Of a DNA stretch of 64,000 nt, positions 43,631 through 53,315 are shown one piece after another. Each line of letters begins with the position of its first letter. The first letter of the stretch is position 1. The translations under genes were made by a program, and so were the position numbers. This DNA comes from CALVLD01 sp964467585 (lineage in GTDB: Bacteria; Bacillota; Clostridia; Christensenellales; CAG-138), in the NCBI GenBank assembly GCA_964467585.1, contig CAYXRF010000010.1, forward strand, positions 19,695 to 83,694, read 5' to 3'. Under the pieces are notes generated by a model. That model was given only the letters and a program-made list of their open reading frames with translations. It had not been told where the DNA came from and made no database searches.

Positions 43631-46234
43631 TTATTCGTCGTCGTCAACATCCACCTCGGTAAAGTGGGTGAGCAGCTCGTCTTCAATCCTGTCTGATGCT
43701 GACACAGCGTTGGCGTTGGCGTGCTCCGACTGCTCCGCGCACTTCGCCGCCTTCTCAAACTCCTCCTCCTCATTATGAGGAGCGCGTGCAATACTGACCA
43801 CCCTGTGTTCATCGTCAACACGCATAAGCCTCACGCCCTGAGTGTTGCGTGATATTATGCTTATATCCTTGGCGGGCACGCGGATTATTACGCCATCATC
43901 GCGCACAAGCATTATATCCTCCGCATCGGTACACATACGCAGGCAGGCAAGATTGCCTGTTCTTTCGGTCAGCTTGAGAGTTTTAACGCCCTTTCCGCCG
44001 CGGGACTGGGTGTTGTATTCGTCCTCATTGGTGCGCTTGCCCAAGCCGTTTTCGGTTATGGCAAGTATGTAGCCGCCCTTTTGCACCTTTGTCATGTCGA
44101 TAACGCGATCGCCCTCGTCAAGCTTTATGGCACGGACGCCTGTCGCCCCGCGCCCCATGGGACGCACGTCTGATTCGTCAAAGCGGATGCTCATGCCGTT
44201 TGCCGTGCCTATCATAATATCATCGTTGCCGTCTGTGAGCTGAACGCTTATCAGCTCATCATCCTCACGCAGACCCAGGGCGATTATACCGCCCTTGTGA
44301 ATGTTGCTGAATTCGCTGAGCGCAGTCTTTTTGATAATGCCGTTCTTTGTTGCCATTATCATGTATTTGCCGCCGTTGGTATAGCTGTTGACGGGGAATG
44401 CGGCGGCGACCTTTTCACCGTTTTTGAGCTGAAGAAGGTTGACTATCGCCGTACCCTTTGCGGTTCTGCCCGCCTCGGGGATGGAATAGCACTTGATTCT
44501 GAACGCTCTGCCCGTGTTGGTGAAGAACAATATGTAGGAGTGGGTGGACGTGACGAAAATATCGGACACAAAGTCCTCATCACGCGTGGTATGACCCGAA
44601 ACGCCTACTCCGCCCTTATGCTGAGTGCGGTAGGTATCCTCATTTATGCGCTTGATATAGCCAAACCGTGTGAGGGTGACTGCCATGTCCTCCTCCTGGA
44701 TAACATCATCCATGTCGATATCCTCAATAACGGAGGTTATCTCTGTGCGCCTTGCGTCTGAGAAGCGTGCCTTGACGTCAAGCGCCTCTGAGCGGACTAT
44801 GCCCAGCAGCTTTGACTCGTCCGCAAGTATCGACTTGAGATAGGCAACCCTTGCGACAAGGTCGGCTTCCTCCGCCTTGAGCTTATCCCGCTCAAGTCCC
44901 GTGAGGCGCTGAAGTCGCATATCAAGTATTGCCTGCGCCTGCTTTTCAGAAAAGCCAAAGCGTTCCATGAGGTTTGCCCTTGCTGCGGCAACGTTTGCGG
45001 ACGCCTTGATTGTTGCGATAACCTCATCGATATGGTCAAGGGCTATAAGCAGACCCTCTATTATGTGCAGGCGTTCCTCCGCCTTTTCAAGGTCATATTT
45101 TGTGCGGCGTGTAACAACGTCCTTTTGAAACTCAAGATAATAATAGAGCATCTCACGCAGGTTGAGCACCTTGGGCTCGCCGTCCACAAGCGTAAGCATT
45201 ATTACGCCGAAGGTGTCCTGCATCTGTGTGTGCTTATAAAGCTGATTCAGCACCACGTTGGCGTTGACGTCCTTTTTAAGCTCGATTACTATGCGCATTC
45301 CGTCACGGCTGGTTTCATCACGCAAATCGGATATGCCCTCAACCTTTTTGTCATGCACAAGCTCGGCAATCTTTTCAACCATCTTTGCCTTGTTGACCTG
45401 ATACGGAATCTCGGTCACGATTATGCGGCTGCGGTCGTTCTTCATAGGCTCGATCTCGGTTCTTGCACGAACGATTATCCTGCCTCTGCCTGTGAAATAG
45501 GCATGGCGAATGCCCGCATCGCCCATTATCACGCCGCCCGTGGGAAAGTCGGGACCCGGAATGTAGTTCATAAGCTCGTCAATTGTGATTTCCGGATTGT
45601 CTATCATTGCAACAAGCGCATCGATAGTCTCCCCCATGTTATGCGGGGGGATGTTTGTTGCCATGCCGACCGCTATGCCGCCGGAGCCGTTTACAAGCAG
45701 ATTGGGAAAGCGGCACGGCATTACCGTTGGCTGCATGCAGGTTTCATCAAAGTTGGGGCAAAAATCCACCGTGTTTTTTTCAATATCGCGCAGCATCTCC
45801 ATTGTGAGCTTTTGCATACGCGCTTCAGTGTATCGCATAGCCGCCGCGCCGTCTCCGTCCACGCTGCCATAGTTGCCGTGACCGTCCACAAGCGGATAGC
45901 GTGTGGAAAACTTCTGCGCCAAGCGAACCATAGCCTCATACACGGCGGAGTCGCCGTGAGGATGGTATTTGCCCAGCACATCGCCGACTATACGGACGGA
46001 CTTACGATAGGGCTTATCCGGATCAAGCCCCAGCCCGTTCATGGCGTAGAGTATGCGTCTGTGGACGGGCTTTAAGCCGTCGCGCACATCGGGCAGCGCA
46101 CGGCTGATAATAACCGCCATTGCATATGAAATGAAGCTGCGCTTCATCTCGCCCACAAGGTTTGTTGGGGTTATGTGGGTGTCCGTTGAGTTGTCGCCAA
46201 AGCCTATGACGTCTTTTGTTTTATCGTCTGCCAT
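43631..46234 (-). CDS. gyrA: DNA gyrase subunit A
   Basis: The 867-residue protein breaks and reseals DNA during supercoiling. The quinolone-resistance region HPHGDSAVYEAMVRLAQKFS has the Ser and acidic residues of the sensitive type and the active-site Tyr is in AMRYTEARM (near residue 125). The C-terminal wrapping domain is a six-bladed propeller with the GyrA box variant QSRGGKGVKTL. An acidic tail of about 55 residues follows. The order recF-gyrB-gyrA is as usual near the replication origin. The start follows AGAGAGG. Confidence 0.97.
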   Translation of the reverse strand: MADDKTKDVIGFGDNSTDTHITPTNLVGEMKRSFISYAMAVIISRALPDVRDGLKPVHRRILYAMNGLGLDPDKPYRKSVRIVGDVLGKYHPHGDSAVYEAMVRLAQKFSTRYPLVDGHGNYGSVDGDGAAAMRYTEARMQKLTMEMLRDIEKNTVDFCPNFDETCMQPTVMPCRFPNLLVNGSGGIAVGMATNIPPHNMGETIDALVAMIDNPEITIDELMNYIPGPDFPTGGVIMGDAGIRHAYFTGRGRIIVRARTEIEPMKNDRSRIIVTEIPYQVNKAKMVEKIAELVHDKKVEGISDLRDETSRDGMRIVIELKKDVNANVVLNQLYKHTQMQDTFGVIMLTLVDGEPKVLNLREMLYYYLEFQKDVVTRRTKYDLEKAEERLHIIEGLLIALDHIDEVIATIKASANVAAARANLMERFGFSEKQAQAILDMRLQRLTGLERDKLKAEEADLVARVAYLKSILADESKLLGIVRSEALDVKARFSDARRTEITSVIEDIDMDDVIQEEDMAVTLTRFGYIKRINEDTYRTQHKGGVGVSGHTTRDEDFVSDIFVTSTHSYILFFTNTGRAFRIKCYSIPEAGRTAKGTAIVNLLQLKNGEKVAAAFPVNSYTNGGKYMIMATKNGIIKKTALSEFSNIHKGGIIALGLREDDELISVQLTDGNDDIMIGTANGMSIRFDESDVRPMGRGATGVRAIKLDEGDRVIDMTKVQKGGYILAITENGLGKRTNEDEYNTQSRGGKGVKTLKLTERTGNLACLRMCTDAEDIMLVRDDGVIIRVPAKDISIISRNTQGVRLMRVDDEHRVVSIARAPHNEEEEFEKAAKCAEQSEHANANAVSASDRIEDELLTHFTEVDVDDDE

Positions 46235-46246
46235 AAAATACCTCTC

Positions 46247-48172
46247 TTATATGTCAAGGTCTGCCACAAGCTTGCTGTTAAGCTCAATGAACTCTCTGCG
46301 CGGCTCGACCTTATCTCCCATCAGCACGGTGAAAATTTGGTCTGCGGCAATCGCGTCGTCAAGCTGCACACGCCGCATTATGCGATTTGCGGGATTCATG
46401 GTTGTGTCCCAAAGCTGCTCCTCGCTCATTTCACCCAAGCCCTTGTATCGCTGAATCTCAATCTTTTCTCTGCCTATGTCGTCAAGCGTTGCGGAAAGCT
46501 CCTCATCCGAATAGACATATTTTGAGTAGCTGCCACCCTTTTTGATAAGATAGAGCGGGGGCTGCGCGATGTAGACATAGCCCTGCTCAACCATCGGGCG
46601 CATATGCCGATAGAAAAAAGTGAGAAGCAGCGTGCGAATATGGCTGCCGTCAACATCGGCATCCGTCATGCAGACTATCTTATGATAGCGCAGCTTTGTC
46701 ACGTCAAAATCATCGTCCATGCCCGCGCCGAATGCGGTTATCATGCACTTTATCTCCGCGTTGCCAAGCACACGATCAAGCCTTGTTTTTTCAACATTAA
46801 GTATTTTGCCGCGAAGGGGCAATATCGCCTGAAACTTGCGGTCTCTTCCAAGCTTTGCAGAGCCGCCCGCGGAATCGCCCTCGACTATGAAAAGCTCACA
46901 GTTGCGCGGGTCTTTATCGGAGCAGTCGGCAAGCTTGCCGGGCAGACTGGTTGAATCAAGCGCGGACTTGCGCCGCGTGAGATCGCGTGCCTTTCGCGCC
47001 GCCTCCCTTGCGCGGGAAGCCTGAAGGCACTTGTCGATAATCAGCTTTGCCTCGTTTGGATGCTCCTCAAGATATTGGGCAAGCCCCGCGCCCAACGCAC
47101 TGTCTACCATAAAGCGGATATATGCATTGCCAAGCTTTGTTTTTGTTTGCCCCTCAAACTGAGGCTCGACAAGCTTTACGCTGACAATCGCCGTAAGCCC
47201 CTCGCGGATATCCTCACCCGTAAGATTGACGTCGTTATCCTTTAATATTTTGTATTTGCGTGCGTAATCGTTAACCACGCGGGTAAGCGCGGACTTAAAC
47301 CCCACAAGATGACTGCCGCCCTCTGTTGTGCGGATATTGTTGGCGTATGTGTATATGTTTTCGGAATAGCCATCGTTATATTGCATGGCTACCTCGATGC
47401 TTGCGGATTCAAGCGGATTATCATCCTGCTTGGAATAAAAATAGATTGGGTCGGGATGAAGAACCTCTTTATTTGTGTTAAGATACCTAACAAACTCCAC
47501 CACGCCGCCGCGATAGCAAAAATCGGTTTCAAGCTTGGGCTCGACACGCTCATCCGTAACCACGATGGTAACTCCCGCGTTCAAAAAAGCAAGCTCGCGC
47601 AGACGTTCTGTAAGTATGTCGTACTCGTAGTTAACCTCGTCAAAAATATCTGTATCGGGGTGGAAGGTTATCGTTGTGCCGTGCTCTTCCTCGGTGCATT
47701 CCCCCACGACCTCGACCTCGGTTTTTTTGACGCCGCGCTCGCATGTCTGACGGTAAACCTTGCCGTCCTTGCGAACCTCTGCTATAAGCAGAACGCTGAG
47801 GGCGTTTACAACCGAAAGACCGACTCCGTGCAGACCTCCCGATACCTTGTAGCCGCTGCCGCCAAACTTGCCGCCCGCGTGCAGCATTGTCAACGCCACC
47901 TCAAGCGCGGACTTGCCCGTTTGCTTGTGCAAATCAACGGGAATACCTCGCCCGTTATCCTCGACCGTAACTGAATTATCCGCGTGGATGGTGACATAGA
48001 TATGCGTGCAGTAACCCGCCATTGCTTCATCAATGGCGTTATCCACTATCTCGTATACCAAGTGGTGCAGCCCCCGTGAATCCGTGGAGCCGATGTACAT
48101 GCCCGGTCTGCGGCGCACAGCCTCAAGACCCTCAAGCACCTGAATTTGCGAAGCATCGTAGGTGTCGTTCAT
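46247..48172 (-). CDS. gyrB: DNA gyrase subunit B
   Basis: The 641-residue protein has the GHKL ATPase domain (EIVDNAIDEAMAG near 44-56; DNGRGIPVD; GGLHGVGLSVVNALS), the transducer domain, and the TOPRIM domain with EGDSAGGSAKLGRDR (near 425) and DADVDGSHIRTL. It ends in the GyrA-binding tail (KGLGEMSEEQLWDTTM and RREFIE), and length is normal for the short clostridial form. I place the start at ATG 48172; a TTG in the preceding codon is also open. It lies 12 bases before gyrA and 46 bases after recF. Confidence 0.97.
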   Translation of the reverse strand: MNDTYDASQIQVLEGLEAVRRRPGMYIGSTDSRGLHHLVYEIVDNAIDEAMAGYCTHIYVTIHADNSVTVEDNGRGIPVDLHKQTGKSALEVALTMLHAGGKFGGSGYKVSGGLHGVGLSVVNALSVLLIAEVRKDGKVYRQTCERGVKKTEVEVVGECTEEEHGTTITFHPDTDIFDEVNYEYDILTERLRELAFLNAGVTIVVTDERVEPKLETDFCYRGGVVEFVRYLNTNKEVLHPDPIYFYSKQDDNPLESASIEVAMQYNDGYSENIYTYANNIRTTEGGSHLVGFKSALTRVVNDYARKYKILKDNDVNLTGEDIREGLTAIVSVKLVEPQFEGQTKTKLGNAYIRFMVDSALGAGLAQYLEEHPNEAKLIIDKCLQASRAREAARKARDLTRRKSALDSTSLPGKLADCSDKDPRNCELFIVEGDSAGGSAKLGRDRKFQAILPLRGKILNVEKTRLDRVLGNAEIKCMITAFGAGMDDDFDVTKLRYHKIVCMTDADVDGSHIRTLLLTFFYRHMRPMVEQGYVYIAQPPLYLIKKGGSYSKYVYSDEELSATLDDIGREKIEIQRYKGLGEMSEEQLWDTTMNPANRIMRRVQLDDAIAADQIFTVLMGDKVEPRREFIELNSKLVADLDI

Positions 48173-48218
48173 CAAAGTTTAACCGTTCCTTTCGTGTATA
48201 GCACAGTAGTAGTTTTGC

Positions 48219-49316
48219 CTAAATTCGGGAAATATTACCGTTTTGGACATTAAAAGCCGTAACTCCCGCCAAGCGCTCAAGCGACGCGGCGGATGTGGCG
48301 GTTATGAAGCACTGACAGTCAAACGCAACCTCGGTAAGCGCGCGCTGACGGCTTTCGTCCAGCTCGCTCAGAACATCGTCAAGCAGAAGCACGGGAGGCT
48401 CGCCCAGCGCCTGACGCATCAGCGCAAGCTCGCTTAGCTTCAGTGACAGCGCCGCCGTGCGCTGCTGCCCCTGAGAGCCGTAAACACGCACGCTGCCGTC
48501 CGCAAGCTTTATGTCGATATCATCCCTGTGCGGTCCACGCGTTGTAAAGCCGCGTCGTACGTCGTCCTCCCGTGACTTTGAAAGTGCGTCGTATATGGCG
48601 TATTCCGCATCGTCGCCTTCAAAATCAACATTCGGCTCATAGCTGACAAAAAGCTCCTCTCGGTTGCCCGTAAGCCTTTTGTGCATATCATGTGCCACGG
48701 TGGAAAGCTCATCCATAAAGCCCCTGCGTGCGCGCATTATATCCGCGCCCAGCCGCGCCGCCTGTGCATTCCACATGTCAAGCATTTCAAAATCGGCTCC
48801 GCCTATTGCGAACGCCTCCCTGAGCAGTGCGTTTCGCTGCCTGAGCGCGGCATTGTACAACGCCGCTTTTGCGTAATAAGCGGGCTGTATCTGACAAAGC
48901 TCCATATCCATAAACTGACGTCTTACGGCGGGCGACGACTTAACAAGCGAAAGATCCTCCGGCGAAAACATCACAACGTTAATCACTCCCATGAGCTGTG
49001 CTGTTCGTTCGCACTTTGATCGGTCAACAAACACCTGCTTAGGCTCGTTTGCCCTCAGCTTTATCTCGATCGTGCGCGTACCCGTGCGTGTGCTTGCCTG
49101 CAAACCCACATAGCCGCCCGCAATCGAATGCCCTATAAGCTCCGCATCGCGTGAGGTTCTGTGGCTGCGCCCAAGCGCGCAGAGAAATATCGCCTCAAGC
49201 GCGTTGGTTTTGCCCACGGCGTTATCCCCAAGCAGCAGATTAAGCCCCGTGGACGGGACAAGCTCCGCATGGTCATAGCTTCGGTATCCGTTGAGGACAA
49301 GCTTTTTGATAAACAT
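48219..49316 (-). CDS. recF: DNA replication and repair protein RecF
   Basis: The 365-residue SMC-like ATPase acts with RecO and RecR in gap repair. The Walker A motif GDNAVGKTNALEAI is near residue 32, the signature is SQGQQRTAALSLKL near 295, and the Walker B LLLDDVLSELD near 320. The start ATG 49316 is chosen because GGAGG lies about 14 bases ahead and the protein then begins MFIKKLVLNGYRSYD, as is usual. It heads the recF-gyrB-gyrA unit with a promoter at 49367-49395. dnaA and dnaN, the usual upstream genes, are missing here. Confidence 0.96.
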   Translation of the reverse strand: MFIKKLVLNGYRSYDHAELVPSTGLNLLLGDNAVGKTNALEAIFLCALGRSHRTSRDAELIGHSIAGGYVGLQASTRTGTRTIEIKLRANEPKQVFVDRSKCERTAQLMGVINVVMFSPEDLSLVKSSPAVRRQFMDMELCQIQPAYYAKAALYNAALRQRNALLREAFAIGGADFEMLDMWNAQAARLGADIMRARRGFMDELSTVAHDMHKRLTGNREELFVSYEPNVDFEGDDAEYAIYDALSKSREDDVRRGFTTRGPHRDDIDIKLADGSVRVYGSQGQQRTAALSLKLSELALMRQALGEPPVLLLDDVLSELDESRQRALTEVAFDCQCFITATSAASLERLAGVTAFNVQNGNISRI

Positions 49317-49366
49317 TTTTTGGGTGCAACCTCCAAAAAAATCAATGCGCACAAACCACCGTTTAC

Positions 49367-49395
49367 ATTATAGCACAGCTGTGCAACATAATCAA
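49367..49395 (-). promoter_or_regulatory. Promoter of recF-gyrB-gyrA with a palindrome in the spacer
   Basis: On the minus strand TTGATT (49390-49395) and TATAAT (49367-49372) are 17 bases apart with an extended TGC element. The spacer holds the perfect 12-base palindrome GCACAGCTGTGC (49373-49384), which could be an operator or a supercoiling-sensitive element. Confidence 0.65.
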
Positions 49396-49536
49396 GTATT
49401 ATTAATAATGAAGAAACTCCTTTTTTGCAAGTATATGTTTTCAAAAATTGTTGAATGTATAGTTTTTTGTGCTTCGGAAGAAACTTATAACGAATACGCC
49501 GAGCTTTCGGCATGAATAACGGAGGTAATCTGTATT

Positions 49537-49803
49537 ATGAAACGTCTTATGCCGATAATTCTTGCGGCAATACTCTCGTTGACACTTATTCTGACAGGAT
49601 GTAAGAAGAGTAATAACGACGTTAAACCCACAACGGCGCCAACCGCGACGCCCACAGCCGCGCCAACCGCGACGCCCACGACAAAGCCAACCGAGCGTCC
49701 TACTGAAACGCCGGCGGAAAGTCCCGAGGCGTCCGGCTCGCCCGAAACTTCACCTGAGGGTTCACCCGAAACCACCGACAACGGCGGCACGGTTAATCCG
49801 TAA
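49537..49803 (+). CDS. Small lipoprotein with a Pro/Thr-rich tail
   Basis: This 88-residue peptide has a lipoprotein signal (MKRLMPIILAAILSL, lipobox LTGC at about residue 22). A low-complexity tail of P, T, A, E and S follows (PTATPTAAPTATPT region, then SPEASGSPETSPEGS) with no folded domain. Such tails act as flexible surface spacers, and the gene may be a remnant or a small surface lipoprotein of unknown role. CGGAGG precedes the ATG and a strong terminator follows. A 20-base DNA repeat (starts 49636 and 49660, period 24) underlies part of the tail. Confidence 0.75.
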   Translation: MKRLMPIILAAILSLTLILTGCKKSNNDVKPTTAPTATPTAAPTATPTTKPTERPTETPAESPEASGSPETSPEGSPETTDNGGTVNP

Positions 49804-49826
49804 CACGCCTTCGGCGTCATCCAAGC

Positions 49827-49860
49827 AAAGCCCCGAAACCGTAAGAAGCTTCGGGGCTTT
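49827..49860 (+). terminator. Terminator after the small lipoprotein gene
   Basis: AAAGCCCCGAA (49827-49837) pairs perfectly with TTCGGGGCTTT (49850-49860). Several A and T bases flank it. Confidence 0.75.
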
Positions 49861-49923
49861 GATATTCATGCGTGATGATATTTGTTGTTAAGCATTAACC
49901 GATTGTTATTAATGCGTTTCGCC

Positions 49924-52392
49924 TCAGGACAGCCCCAGCGACAGACGCATAATTATAAGCGCGTCCGCCGACGTTACAGCACCATCGCCGTTTATATCCG
50001 CAGCGACACGCGCCACGCCCGTCAGGCTGATTATGCCGAGTGCGCCTCGCATTGCAAGCAGCGCGTCTGTGCTTGAAATCACGCCGTCAATGTTGACGTC
50101 TCCCAACATTATGCTGTTGAGCCGCGGCACGCTGACGTTGTCAATTTTTGCCATATCGCCGCCCTCTGAAGTGCTGCCGTCCTTGATGTACATCCAAGTG
50201 AACGTATACGCCCCGCTCTCCGTTATCTCATAGGTGTATGTCTGCCATGAGGAATCCGTGCCGCTCCACCCGATAATCTGTTTGCCGTTTGCCGCGAAAA
50301 CCAGCTTATCGTATGTTTCTTCACTGCTTACCCAATAGTCAAATGATATTGTATCACCCGAATAGAGGTTAAGTGAGAGGGAGAACGATGAGGCCGAGTC
50401 GTCAACGCCCATGTTTGAGGACCGAACGTAATCACGCTCGTTATCCGAAGCAACGACAAAAGGATATTCGCTGTCGGGCATTGTATCAAAGTGAAGCGAC
50501 CCGCCCATGCCGTTGATGTATTCGTCAAATGCGGTATACAGTCTGAAATCCTTAACATAAAGCGTGTCGCCGTTTAACGAAACATTAAGATCCTTTTGGT
50601 ACATCACCATCAGGGACTGAACGCCGTCTGACGGTGCAGTGTACTCCGCCGTGGCAAACGACTCACCATCGGTTTCCTCAACGCCTGTAAATACTATCTC
50701 ATTGCTGTAATTGTATATAACCAGCTTGTCATAATTTGCTTCACTTGCAAGCATGTAATCGAAGCGGAAGGTTTCTCCCATCTTCATATTGACGTCAATA
50801 TAGAGTATTGAATTTGTGCTGTTGATATACTGATTGGTTGACGCAAGCCATACGCTGCCGTTCTTAAACGTTGGCTCAAACGTGTAGGTCGTAAGAGGAA
50901 GCACATATGCGTTCATCTCCTTTTGACCGGCGTCACGCTCAAACATATGCGTGGTGCTCATAGGAGGAATGTTGACGCAATCCAAATATACGGTATCTCC
51001 GTTGCAGTCTGCCGATAAATCCTTTGTATATTCCCAGCGGAAGGTATACCAACCATCGGCGCTGATAACGCCTGAATAGCTCTGCCAGACGTTGTATCCA
51101 CTTTCGATCAGCAGGCACTCATCGTTGAGATAGAATCTGAATACGTCATAGTCGTCCTCAGTTGTAACCTTGTAATCAAAGCTGTAAACATCACCCTCCT
51201 TAAGCAGAACCATATCGGAGCAAAGAGTTGCCGTGCTGCCGCCCGTGTGGTTTGTGCTTGCCATAACGGCGCCATATCCGTTGTATTCATAATATGGTTG
51301 GAAGCTTTCAGCAACGGTGTAGCCAATATCCGTTTCGCCCACGTTTATTGTGCGCTGAGGGGTCATTTTGGGAGACACCTTTAGATTGTCAAGGCAGAAA
51401 TAATAGTCGCCAAGCTCAACATTGTCCATTCTGAATATGATTGAATAATTGCCGTCCTGCGGAATTGTCACCGAATAGGTTTCCCAAAGGTGTTGGCTCC
51501 CCACCATGGTTGTGCCTGACGAATTGAAGCTGTCCGCAACGGTGCTTGCGCCATCCTCCTGCAAATACAGCGTGTACGAAAGCTCAACGCCATCCATGTC
51601 GCCGCCGCAAACCTTGTAGTCAAAGCTCATCACATCGTTTGCCGACGCGCAGAACGTTATGTAAATGCCAAACGTGGAATTATCAGCGGTTGTTGGGCAG
51701 GATTGGAGACAGAAGCGTTCGTCCTCAGACCTCCTCAATAAGGGTGAGATGCTTGACTCTATCAACGTTGCAGGATATTCGTATCCTACGCAGCTGACCG
51801 CGGCTGATATTGTGACGTCTGAAATCTGCATATCGCGTATTAACAGCCCGTTCGTGGCGCCGCCGCCCTTTGCGGAGGCGGTGTTGTATGTGAATGTCAG
51901 CCGATAGCTGCCTGCGGAAATAAAGCCCATAGCACGCACCCACTCCTCCGTGGGGGAGCTTACCGCGACAAGCGTGCTTAAAACGCCTGTGTCCTCATTG
52001 GTTATAGTAAGGCTGAAGTCTTTGGAGTTGCCCGTGCCAAGCAAATAGGTGAACTCAATAATCGTGCTCTCGCTAAATGAATCGTACCATACAAGTGAGG
52101 ATGAGCCATCGCCCGACATATCGGTGCCGACCGAAAGAACCCAACGGCTCTGCCCGTCAACGTCCATAAACGCGGGCTCCCAAGGATTGTTGGCGTCATT
52201 CTCCGCATCCTTGAATATCTCTTGAACGCCATATTGAGGTGAAGCCGCCTGCGAAATTGACGGCGTGTAATCCGGGGTGTCGAATTGAGGCTTGCCCTGT
52301 GTCTGCGCCCCCTTTGCGCCCACGGTAACGGGCATTATCGAAAATGCCATTACACACGCCAAAATAATGAATGCGAATCGTTTAATCTTCAT
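49924..52392 (-). CDS. Large secreted dockerin protein with five beta-sandwich modules
   Basis: The 822-residue protein has a signal peptide (about 1-27, ending VTVGA). Five related beta-rich modules of about 100-140 residues follow, each with a FDY or FTY strand, a YD-x-L/F segment and a W-x-x-Y-[ST] strand ending in Asp-Asn (for example FDYWVSSEETYDKLVF and FDYMLASEANYDKLVI). A type I dockerin ends it (GDVNIDGVISSTDALLAMRG and DINGDGAVTSADALIIMRL). The modules resemble carbohydrate- or ligand-binding sandwiches found in surface adhesins; no catalytic domain is recognisable. A dockerin suggests attachment to a scaffoldin. TAGGAGAG precedes the ATG. The gene appears to be a single unit. Confidence 0.83.
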   Translation of the reverse strand: MKIKRFAFIILACVMAFSIMPVTVGAKGAQTQGKPQFDTPDYTPSISQAASPQYGVQEIFKDAENDANNPWEPAFMDVDGQSRWVLSVGTDMSGDGSSSLVWYDSFSESTIIEFTYLLGTGNSKDFSLTITNEDTGVLSTLVAVSSPTEEWVRAMGFISAGSYRLTFTYNTASAKGGGATNGLLIRDMQISDVTISAAVSCVGYEYPATLIESSISPLLRRSEDERFCLQSCPTTADNSTFGIYITFCASANDVMSFDYKVCGGDMDGVELSYTLYLQEDGASTVADSFNSSGTTMVGSQHLWETYSVTIPQDGNYSIIFRMDNVELGDYYFCLDNLKVSPKMTPQRTINVGETDIGYTVAESFQPYYEYNGYGAVMASTNHTGGSTATLCSDMVLLKEGDVYSFDYKVTTEDDYDVFRFYLNDECLLIESGYNVWQSYSGVISADGWYTFRWEYTKDLSADCNGDTVYLDCVNIPPMSTTHMFERDAGQKEMNAYVLPLTTYTFEPTFKNGSVWLASTNQYINSTNSILYIDVNMKMGETFRFDYMLASEANYDKLVIYNYSNEIVFTGVEETDGESFATAEYTAPSDGVQSLMVMYQKDLNVSLNGDTLYVKDFRLYTAFDEYINGMGGSLHFDTMPDSEYPFVVASDNERDYVRSSNMGVDDSASSFSLSLNLYSGDTISFDYWVSSEETYDKLVFAANGKQIIGWSGTDSSWQTYTYEITESGAYTFTWMYIKDGSTSEGGDMAKIDNVSVPRLNSIMLGDVNIDGVISSTDALLAMRGALGIISLTGVARVAADINGDGAVTSADALIIMRLSLGLS

Positions 52393-52711
52393 ATTCTACT
52401 CTCCTAATAAAAATAATTTGTTCGGATGCTGAACACGCCTCTCCCCGAAGCGCCTCCCTATGCTGTATATTGTATCACATCATATGGATTTTTGCACTAT
52501 TTTTTTGGATAATGTTTCAATTTTTTAAGCATGCTTTGAACCGTTTGAATGGCGGAGCGCCGTATAGGCGCTGCGCTTCAGCTTTTGAAGGAATCTCAAG
52601 CATAAAAGCGGTGCAAGCTCCCCCCGATGTTTTTGTTGGGGCTGAACCGCACCGCTTTTGCACGCGTCATTGCCGCGGACGTTGCTTTGCCCGCCATGCA
52701 ACGGTTCGTTT
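52393..52711. other. Gap between the dockerin and lipoprotein genes
   Basis: These 319 bases contain no gene. The terminator of the upstream gene lies at 52604-52659 and the promoter of the dockerin gene should lie in 52400-52560, where I see no consensus hexamers. Confidence 0.6.
52604..52659 (-). terminator. Terminator of the lipoprotein gene at 52712
   Basis: AAAAGCGGTGC (52604-52614) pairs perfectly with GCACCGCTTTT (52649-52659). The loop contains a second C-rich/G-rich stem. On the minus strand it is followed by TTTTATG. Confidence 0.75.
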
Positions 52712-53281
52712 TTATTTGGAAACAAGTATTGAATCGTTTATCTCGTCATAGCTGTATGCGCCGTTGACGTCCTTGCAAACCAGCAGCATACGCACACTTG
52801 CGCTCATGCCGAAAACAACTCCTGCCTTTGATATCGCAAAAACGCTTGCATTAACGTCAATTGACGCAAGCTCGATTGTTTTGGTTGTGCCGTCTGAAAA
52901 TGTGAGGGTGAGGCTTGCGGCGTCCGCAACGCCCGCAAGCTTGAGTACGTCCGCAACGGAAAAGCCTGCAAACTCGGTGTTGTTTCCGTCTGTGAGAGAA
53001 ACAGTGTCAAGCGCAGTAAGCTGCAAAATTGTGAGCGACGCCTGACCGTCCCCATTAAATGTGAGCATTACGGTGTCGGGCTTGTAGCCGTATGTGTCGG
53101 CGGTGTCCCCGATTGTTGAATTTTGCCCGTTTGCGCCTGTGCCTGTATCCTTTGCCGTATCGCCATCGCCATCCGCAGACGGTGTGTTAAGTGCCGTTGT
53201 GCCCTTTCCGGATGTTTCACCGCAGGCGGCAATGCAGCAAAGCATCGCGGCGGCAAGCAATATACATATGAATTTCTTCAT
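52712..53281 (-). CDS. Lipoprotein with a small beta-rich C-terminal domain
   Basis: This 189-residue lipoprotein has a signal with lipobox CIAAC (Cys at about residue 20), and an acidic Gly/Thr/Asp-rich spacer (about 21-65). The C-terminal domain (about 70-189) begins DTVMLTFNGDGQASLTI, then EFAGFSVADVLKLAGV and a SLTLTFSDGTTKTIEL strand. That segment resembles the partial fold of molybdopterin-binding oxidoreductase domains (GVSLADVLKAAGV-like), but no cofactor residues are seen, so the function is unknown. The promoter TTGTAA-18-TATAAT is at 53316-53345. GGAG precedes the start. Its terminator is at 52604-52659. Confidence 0.75.
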   Translation of the reverse strand: MKKFICILLAAAMLCCIAACGETSGKGTTALNTPSADGDGDTAKDTGTGANGQNSTIGDTADTYGYKPDTVMLTFNGDGQASLTILQLTALDTVSLTDGNNTEFAGFSVADVLKLAGVADAASLTLTFSDGTTKTIELASIDVNASVFAISKAGVVFGMSASVRMLLVCKDVNGAYSYDEINDSILVSK

Positions 53282-53315
53282 GACTTTGTATCTCCTTTAG
53301 CTTGGAATGCCACTG

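Noticed and set aside
45032..46075. 347-codon plus-strand frame inside gyrA
   Set aside because: Antisense shadow of gyrA with His/Leu/Val-rich composition typical of reverse-frame translation.
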